A stretch of DNA of 56,448 nucleotides, from contig CAVEYD010000002.1 of assembly GCA_963619835.1 (NCBI GenBank), positions 1 to 56,448 of the forward strand, written 5' to 3'. Numbering within the stretch: position 1 is the first letter of the stretch; the number at the start of each line of letters is the position of its first letter. Both the position numbers and the translations under genes were made by a program. Source of the DNA: Fimimonas sp963619835. Its GTDB lineage: Bacteria; Bacillota; Clostridia; Christensenellales; CAG-314. The notes below the pieces were generated by a model. That model was not told the DNA's origin. It was given only the letters and a program-made list of their open reading frames with translations, and did no database searches. Positions 51,828 to 56,448 of this stretch are shown piece by piece.

Positions 51828-51889
51828 ACTTTTGGTTTTCCTCCAAATAAAATTTTAAATTCAATACCGAAAGAATCGGATTTTGACAA

Positions 51890-52837
51890 TTAACCTTTAA
51901 TACCGCTACGGCTTACGCCCTTCATAATGTACTTACGAAGGAACACAAACACCAAAAACAATGGTATCGAAACCATAACAACTGCCGCCATCTGCACAGG
52001 GTAGTCGTATTGATCGCCGTCTGCCGGTGTAAATGCGGTACGAAGTCCGTATGTGATAAGTCTGTGTGCGCCTTGGTTGGCAACCAACATCGGCCAAACG
52101 TAACTGTTCCATGCGCCCATCATCTTTAGAATGGTTATTGATATAAGTGTTGGCAATGCCAAAGGTATCATTACTTTCCACAAATACTTTAAGTCACTTG
52201 TACCGTCAACTTTGGCTGCATAGTACAACTCGTCGGGAATTTGTAAAAAGTTTTGACGCAACAAGTAAATGTAGAAAACACTCACCAAAAACGGAACAAT
52301 AAGTACGGTGTAAGTTTCTCTCCAGTTCCAGTCGACAACTGTTTGATAGTTGGTGATGGTAAATAATTCTCCGGGAATCATCATGGTTGCAAGCAACGCA
52401 GCAAACAAGACGTTTTTACCTTTAAACTCAAGTCGAGCAAAAGCAAATGCCGAAAGTACCGTGATAATTAACGACAAAACCGTTGAAACAATGCCTACAT
52501 AAACCGTATTAAAGAACAATACTCCAAGACTTCCCGTTGTAAACGCTTCAAGATAATTGGCAATATCTAAGCCGTCTGTAGGCCAAAACGTAGGTCTTGC
52601 AAGATAGTACTCCTCGCGTGTTTTGAAGGAAGATATTATCATCCAATAAAACGGGAAAAGCACAATAAGTGCCATAACGCCAAGGAACAAGTACAGCAAC
52701 ACTTGTACCAAAATACGAACTACGCGTTGGCGATTTGTTACATTTTTCATGTTGCGCTCTTTCATTACGGCATCTTGAGCGTCAACTGTCTGAGCAGACA
52801 CAACTGTCTGCATGTTTTCTTTGTTTTCTTGCGACAT
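51890..52837 (-). CDS. ABC importer permease (MalG/UgpE type)
   Basis: A 315-residue membrane protein. A variable cytosolic N-terminus of about 45 residues precedes six hydrophobic segments (FPFYWMIISSFKTREEYY after the first). The EAA loop reads YYAAKVDGTSDLKYLWKVMIPLALPTL, which contacts the ATPase. C-terminal RKYIMKGVSRSGIKG is typical of MalG-type subunits. It lies 13 nt after the first permease gene and is the second half of the channel. Confidence 0.95.
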   Translation of the reverse strand: MSQENKENMQTVVSAQTVDAQDAVMKERNMKNVTNRQRVVRILVQVLLYLFLGVMALIVLFPFYWMIISSFKTREEYYLARPTFWPTDGLDIANYLEAFTTGSLGVLFFNTVYVGIVSTVLSLIITVLSAFAFARLEFKGKNVLFAALLATMMIPGELFTITNYQTVVDWNWRETYTVLIVPFLVSVFYIYLLRQNFLQIPDELYYAAKVDGTSDLKYLWKVMIPLALPTLISITILKMMGAWNSYVWPMLVANQGAHRLITYGLRTAFTPADGDQYDYPVQMAAVVMVSIPLFLVFVFLRKYIMKGVSRSGIKG

Positions 52838-52850
52838 ATTGTGCCTCCTA

Positions 52851-53786
52851 TTAATAGTGAACTTTCTTTTTACTTACGTACAAGTTGATTAACGTTACAA
52901 CAAGTATGATTGCAAACAAAATTAATGCTGCTGCGCTTGCTCTGCCGTAGTCGGCAGTGTCAAGAGAATCGTAGATAAGACCAATCATTGTGTTGAGACG
53001 TCCCGCCTTGGTGGGTGGCCCCATCGTTTCGCCAAAGATACCTACAATACTGCTATATTCTTTAAATCCGCCAATAAATCCTGTGATTACAACATAAGCA
53101 ATCATTGGAGAAAGAAGGGGGACTGTTATACGCCAAAATGTACGTGCACGACTTGTTCCGTCAACTTTTGCGGCATCATAGTACTGCTTGTTTACGCTTT
53201 GAAGTCCTCCAAGCAAGATAAGAATTTTGAAAGGAAGGGCGTTCCAAACAATGTAAACTACCAAAACAAAGTAGTTTGCCCAAAGCTCTGACGTAAGGTT
53301 GATCCAGTCAATTCGCGTTCCGCCAAAGAAAACAATGATATTGTTGATGATACCTATCGATTCGGCCGGAGTGTTTACACCGACAACGTTGAACATTACC
53401 GAGAAAACCATACCGATTGCGATAGTGTTTGTTACATAGGGCAAAAAGAATATTGTTTGCAACAATCTTTGCAAGGGCTTGATTGCGTTTAGACAAACAG
53501 CAATAAGTAGTGCTAAGAATGTTGAAATGGGAACGGTTAGCACACACAACAACAGTGTGTTTTTGAGACAGTTAAGAAACGGTCCGCCGACATCTACAAC
53601 TTTGATAAAGTTTTCAATACCAAACTGATAATTTGTTTCTCCGCCGGCAACTTCTAACCCGTTGTACCCGTTAGTAAATGCCATTCTTATGGTGTTGAAC
53701 ATTGGCCAAACAGTAAATATCAACAGCAAAACAATTGCCGGAGACAGGTACAGCCAAGCCTTCCATTGTTGTTTACTATCTACCAT
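52851..53786 (-). CDS. ABC importer permease (MalF/UgpA type)
   Basis: A 311-residue membrane protein with about six hydrophobic segments (WLYLSPAIVLLLIFTVWPMF first). The EAA loop reads YYDAAKVDGTSRARTFWRITVPLLSPM. It begins MVDSKQQWKAW, and its start codon overlaps the ATPase stop by one base (TAATG). It pairs with the other permease of this operon to form the channel. The subgroup fits carbohydrate or glycerol-phosphate uptake; the actual substrate is not fixed by sequence. Confidence 0.95.
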   Translation of the reverse strand: MVDSKQQWKAWLYLSPAIVLLLIFTVWPMFNTIRMAFTNGYNGLEVAGGETNYQFGIENFIKVVDVGGPFLNCLKNTLLLCVLTVPISTFLALLIAVCLNAIKPLQRLLQTIFFLPYVTNTIAIGMVFSVMFNVVGVNTPAESIGIINNIIVFFGGTRIDWINLTSELWANYFVLVVYIVWNALPFKILILLGGLQSVNKQYYDAAKVDGTSRARTFWRITVPLLSPMIAYVVITGFIGGFKEYSSIVGIFGETMGPPTKAGRLNTMIGLIYDSLDTADYGRASAAALILFAIILVVTLINLYVSKKKVHY

Positions 53787-54925
53787 TATTCCACCTCATC
53801 ATCGGCTGAAACTTTTTCCATTCCTTTGGGTAAAACGTACAATCTTTCTTCGGTTTCTTTGTCGAAAATAAACACTTTGTGCGGTTTAAGCGAGAAACGA
53901 ATAGTTGGTAAAGATGTGTCTACTTTGTTGTCGGCATCTACGATTGCACGGATGATCGGATTTTCGGACTTTTCGTGCTTGGCAACAATGCTGACGTCAC
54001 GCCCCATAACTTCCAAATTGGAAAGTTGACATGTGAATGGCCCTTTTTTAGGATCATAGACAAATCCTTCCGGACGAATGCCTACATGAACCTGACCGTC
54101 TGCAATTCCGTTTGCGTCGAGAACAGCTTCGTCGCCAATGTAAAGTTTGCCATCCATTACATAACCTTCAAATACGTTGATGGGAGGCGTTCCCAAAAAC
54201 TTTGCAACAAACAAGTTGATAGGATTGTCGTAAACTTCTTGCGGAGCACCAACTTGTTGCACCACGCCAAGCTTCATTACTACAATTTGGTCAGAGATTG
54301 ACATCGCTTCTTCTTGGTCGTGCGTTACGAACACCGTTGTTATACCTGTTTCACGTTGAATACGTTTGATTTCTTCACGAGTTTGAAGTCTCAAACGAGC
54401 ATCCAAGTTACTAAGAGGTTCGTCCAAAAGCAAAACTCTCGGCATTTTTACCAATGCACGTGCAATTGCAACACGTTGTTGTTGACCGCCGGAAAGTTCG
54501 TGCGGTTTACGATCCATAAGCTCGTCAATTTGTACTAACTTTGCAACGTGGTAAGCACGCTCGATCATCTCTGTTTTGGTAAGCTTGTCTGCCCCCTTTA
54601 AGTTTTCAAGCGGAAACATGATGTTTTGTTTAACAGTCATGTGGGGATACAAAGCATAGTTTTGGAAAACAAGTCCTACCCCACGATTTTCCGGAGAAAG
54701 TTCCGTAACGTCGTCGTCACCAAAGAAAATGTGTCCGGCAGATGGTTTTTGTAAACCGCAAATCATGTACAACGTTGTACTTTTTCCGCAACCGGATGGG
54801 CCAAGCAAACCAATAAGTTTGCCATCGGGAATTTCGTAGTTAAACTTGTTTACCGCAATTACTTCCGCGCCTTTTTTATCTCTGCTTTGAAAGATTTTGG
54901 TAAGGTCCTGCAAAACAACTTTCAT
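53786..54925 (-). CDS. ABC importer ATPase (MalK/UgpC/MsmK type)
   Basis: A 379-residue ATPase. Walker A GPSGCGKST is at 42-50, the Q-loop is FQNYALYPHM, the signature is LSGGQQQRVAIARAL, Walker B is VLLLDEPLSNLDA and the switch His is in VFVTHDQEEAM. A TOBE-type regulatory domain of about 130 residues follows (GTPPINVFEGYV, IRPEGFVYD). This length and domain set define the MalK/UgpC group. It precedes and is coupled to the first permease gene. Confidence 0.96.
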   Translation of the reverse strand: MKVVLQDLTKIFQSRDKKGAEVIAVNKFNYEIPDGKLIGLLGPSGCGKSTTLYMICGLQKPSAGHIFFGDDDVTELSPENRGVGLVFQNYALYPHMTVKQNIMFPLENLKGADKLTKTEMIERAYHVAKLVQIDELMDRKPHELSGGQQQRVAIARALVKMPRVLLLDEPLSNLDARLRLQTREEIKRIQRETGITTVFVTHDQEEAMSISDQIVVMKLGVVQQVGAPQEVYDNPINLFVAKFLGTPPINVFEGYVMDGKLYIGDEAVLDANGIADGQVHVGIRPEGFVYDPKKGPFTCQLSNLEVMGRDVSIVAKHEKSENPIIRAIVDADNKVDTSLPTIRFSLKPHKVFIFDKETEERLYVLPKGMEKVSADDEVE

Positions 54926-54992
54926 ATTATCTTGTTCCTTCCTTTTGTTAATTTTCTATTCTTTAGCAAAACCAAAAGTTTTGCAAATGTTT

Positions 54993-55463
54993 TTATTGAT
55001 CGGCTTTTCTGAGAGATGCCGTAAGTGCAATGTTAAGCGCTTGGCCAACAAGAGCAACTGCCGCCAAACCGACACTAACCATTGACGTTGCAACAGTGAA
55101 AACTTTTTGAGATTTTTTTTCAAGTTTTGCCAAAGCAAACAATTGCAATTCGTACTCATCGGAAGATTCGCTTATTTGAGAGCTAAGCGCCGAAAACATA
55201 AACAACAACATAAATCCGACAAACAATGCCGTTAGCGCCACACCTACCGATTTGAGTATGTACATGGTTTTGGGCTTTTCTTTGTATCTATCCGATAAAA
55301 CAAGGCACACTGCCGCACCTAAAGCAAGGACAATTGCCACAAAAAGCCATGGAGACCTGACTCTCAAAACCAAGTCTGCAAGCAGAATGTAGCTCATTCC
55401 TGCACAGAAAATACCTATCAGCCCCACAAAGAAAGCTATTTGATTGAGTAACGATTTGGACAT
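54993..55463 (-). CDS. Small four-segment membrane protein, unknown
   Basis: A 156-residue protein with about four hydrophobic segments (FFVGLIGIFCAGMSYILLA, WLFVAIVLALGAAVCLVL, SVGVALTALFVGFMLLFMF and VSVGLAAVALVGQALNIAL) and short charged linkers (SDRYKEKPKT, SSDEYELQLFALAKLEKKSQK). I cannot assign a family. It lies 18 nt downstream of the RDD protein gene and 67 nt upstream of the ABC ATPase gene. A GCAAAAC/GTTTTGC hairpin in that second gap is not a clear terminator, so co-transcription with the ABC genes is likely. Confidence 0.8.
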   Translation of the reverse strand: MSKSLLNQIAFFVGLIGIFCAGMSYILLADLVLRVRSPWLFVAIVLALGAAVCLVLSDRYKEKPKTMYILKSVGVALTALFVGFMLLFMFSALSSQISESSDEYELQLFALAKLEKKSQKVFTVATSMVSVGLAAVALVGQALNIALTASLRKADQ

Positions 55464-55481
55464 TTTGACTTCCTTCTCCTT

Positions 55482-56222
55482 TTAATACATTTTGTGTTTA
55501 ACTTCTTCTTCATGAATACTTGTTTTGTAGTTGTACATGTCTTCAACACTATCAAAAATCATTTGTGTAGCCATGTCAACAACAACGGTACTTGAAATAA
55601 CATCGTGAATAAACGAAAATGTTTTTGTAGAAAAAAACAGGACAATTTGCAATATAATCAAACCAACAAAAACTAAAACCAATATTATGCTGGCTTCGAC
55701 AAAAGCGAAACAACCAACAACAAATATCGGAACCATTGTTTCAATTGCGTACTTGCCAAGCATGGCACGCACAAACAACGAAACCGGTTTTACTTTAACA
55801 CAATTTACTTGAACAACTCCAACCGAAAAAATCTTTTTTCCGACCGTTTGTCCGTTTTTGAAAAACAAAGGAACAACAAACTCTAAACAAAGAAACGAAA
55901 AGAAGGCACCTAACGAAACCACAAGAAATATAATGCTCATTACAAGAGAAAAAGTGGCTTTTACACCTTGAATGTTTGATTTGTGAAATTCCTGCACTTC
56001 TTCCGACTTTGTTGAAAGTTCTTCTTCTGTGATATAAATTGAAATGCCATTTTTTTCGTACTCTTCCACGTAGCTTTTTAGCTTGTTGTAGTGAGTGTCA
56101 AAGTTGGCAATTTTAGCAACTACCCATCCAAAGCCTACCGCTAAAATGGCAATTAGAATAAAATCTAATAAAAAAGCAGAAAATCGTTTTAGAAGGCTGG
56201 CTTTCTGTAAATCACAAATCAT
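55482..56222 (-). CDS. RDD family membrane protein
   Basis: A 246-residue protein. It opens with ASLLKRFSAFLLDFILIAIL, the Arg-Asp pattern that names the RDD family, and has FFKNGQTVGKKIFSVGVV before the third segment, the family's second conserved block. A cytosolic or external insert of about 60 charged residues (NKLKSYVEEYEKNGISI) separates the first two membrane segments. RDD proteins are poorly understood; some act as Na+/H+ exchangers. The ATG at 56222 with AAGGAGG 11 nt upstream is preferred to the longer frame, whose start would fall on the promoter. It heads the apparent ABC/nuclease operon. Confidence 0.82.
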   Translation of the reverse strand: MICDLQKASLLKRFSAFLLDFILIAILAVGFGWVVAKIANFDTHYNKLKSYVEEYEKNGISIYITEEELSTKSEEVQEFHKSNIQGVKATFSLVMSIIFLVVSLGAFFSFLCLEFVVPLFFKNGQTVGKKIFSVGVVQVNCVKVKPVSLFVRAMLGKYAIETMVPIFVVGCFAFVEASIILVLVFVGLIILQIVLFFSTKTFSFIHDVISSTVVVDMATQMIFDSVEDMYNYKTSIHEEEVKHKMY

Positions 56223-56355
56223 TAAACCGAAAACCTCCTTGTAAAAATTTTCTGCATACTTAGACGATTGAAATATACCGGCAAACCACACGTCTAACAT
56301 GGCTACCGACAACTTGTTGCAACAGTTTTTTAGCATTGCCACAAGTAACACATAT

Positions 56356-56384
56356 ATTGTAACATACTTTTTTTTTACAATCAA
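56356..56384 (-). promoter_or_regulatory. Promoter of the RDD/ABC/nuclease operon
   Basis: -35 TTGATT, 17-nt spacer, -10 TACAAT. The leader is about 125 nt and includes an ACTTGT/ACAAGT hairpin and a TAGACG/CGTCTA hairpin of unknown role. Confidence 0.65.
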
Positions 56385-56448
56385 TAATTATTGCAAAAAA
56401 AATTGTTTATCTTGATAAAAATATTGTTTATATTTATTATTCGCGACA

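Overview
This is an AT-rich, densely coding chromosomal window that looks like an uncultured member of the Bacillota (Clostridia-like). The signs are many lipobox lipoproteins, a SipW-type signal peptidase with TasA-like secreted substrates, CvpA, an ECF-type S component, strong GGAGG ribosome-binding sites, TTGACA/TATAAT promoters and Clostridia-type gene families. A run of ten N at 8348-8357 shows that two contigs were scaffolded, so linkage across that point is assumed rather than seen. Every long gene reads through with the standard bacterial code. No CRISPR array, rRNA or intact prophage is visible.

Left part (1-8.2 kb): the 3' end of a large serine recombinase, a tRNA-Val, then a run of minus-strand signalling genes. 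These are a lipoprotein solute sensor overlapping a hybrid histidine kinase, a lone HPt protein, a response regulator with an intact HD-GYP domain, and a second hybrid kinase with a multi-pass membrane sensor. Together they form a complete His-Asp-His-Asp phosphorelay that would end in cyclic-di-GMP hydrolysis. After the gap come a MATE exporter and a plus-strand four-gene operon (10.0-13.2 kb): ABC ATPase, ABC-2 type permease, an unrecognised protein starting with an ETNSSSTH motif, and a radical SAM enzyme. This is the best candidate here for an undescribed system.

Middle (13.3-41 kb): mostly housekeeping genes, each with recognisable promoters: a cysteine synthase, leuS, transketolase, a HAD hydrolase with a structured leader, nagB, a macrodomain protein, CvpA, gyrB-gyrA-argS, prfA and a DUF1385-PrmC fusion. 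Among them lie a secreted endonuclease I operon led by three very short hydrophobic ORFs (20.6-24.2 kb) and a plus-strand operon of two Fe-S aldo/keto reductases, an ECF S component and a DUF1893 protein (33.5-37.3 kb).

Right part (41-56.4 kb): an alpha/beta hydrolase, a compact SipW/TasA-like secretion operon, and a tRNA-Leu and a tRNA-Arg locus with unusual duplications. Upstream of tRNA-Leu is a broken copy of its 5' part. Downstream of tRNA-Arg the last 21 bases of the gene recur in an exact 196-bp tandem repeat. The window ends with an apparent eight-gene minus-strand operon: RDD membrane protein, small membrane protein, ABC ATPase, two permeases, binding protein, surface thermonuclease and a large OB-fold-like lipoprotein. 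It is organised as if to degrade an extracellular polymer, possibly nucleic acid, and import the products.
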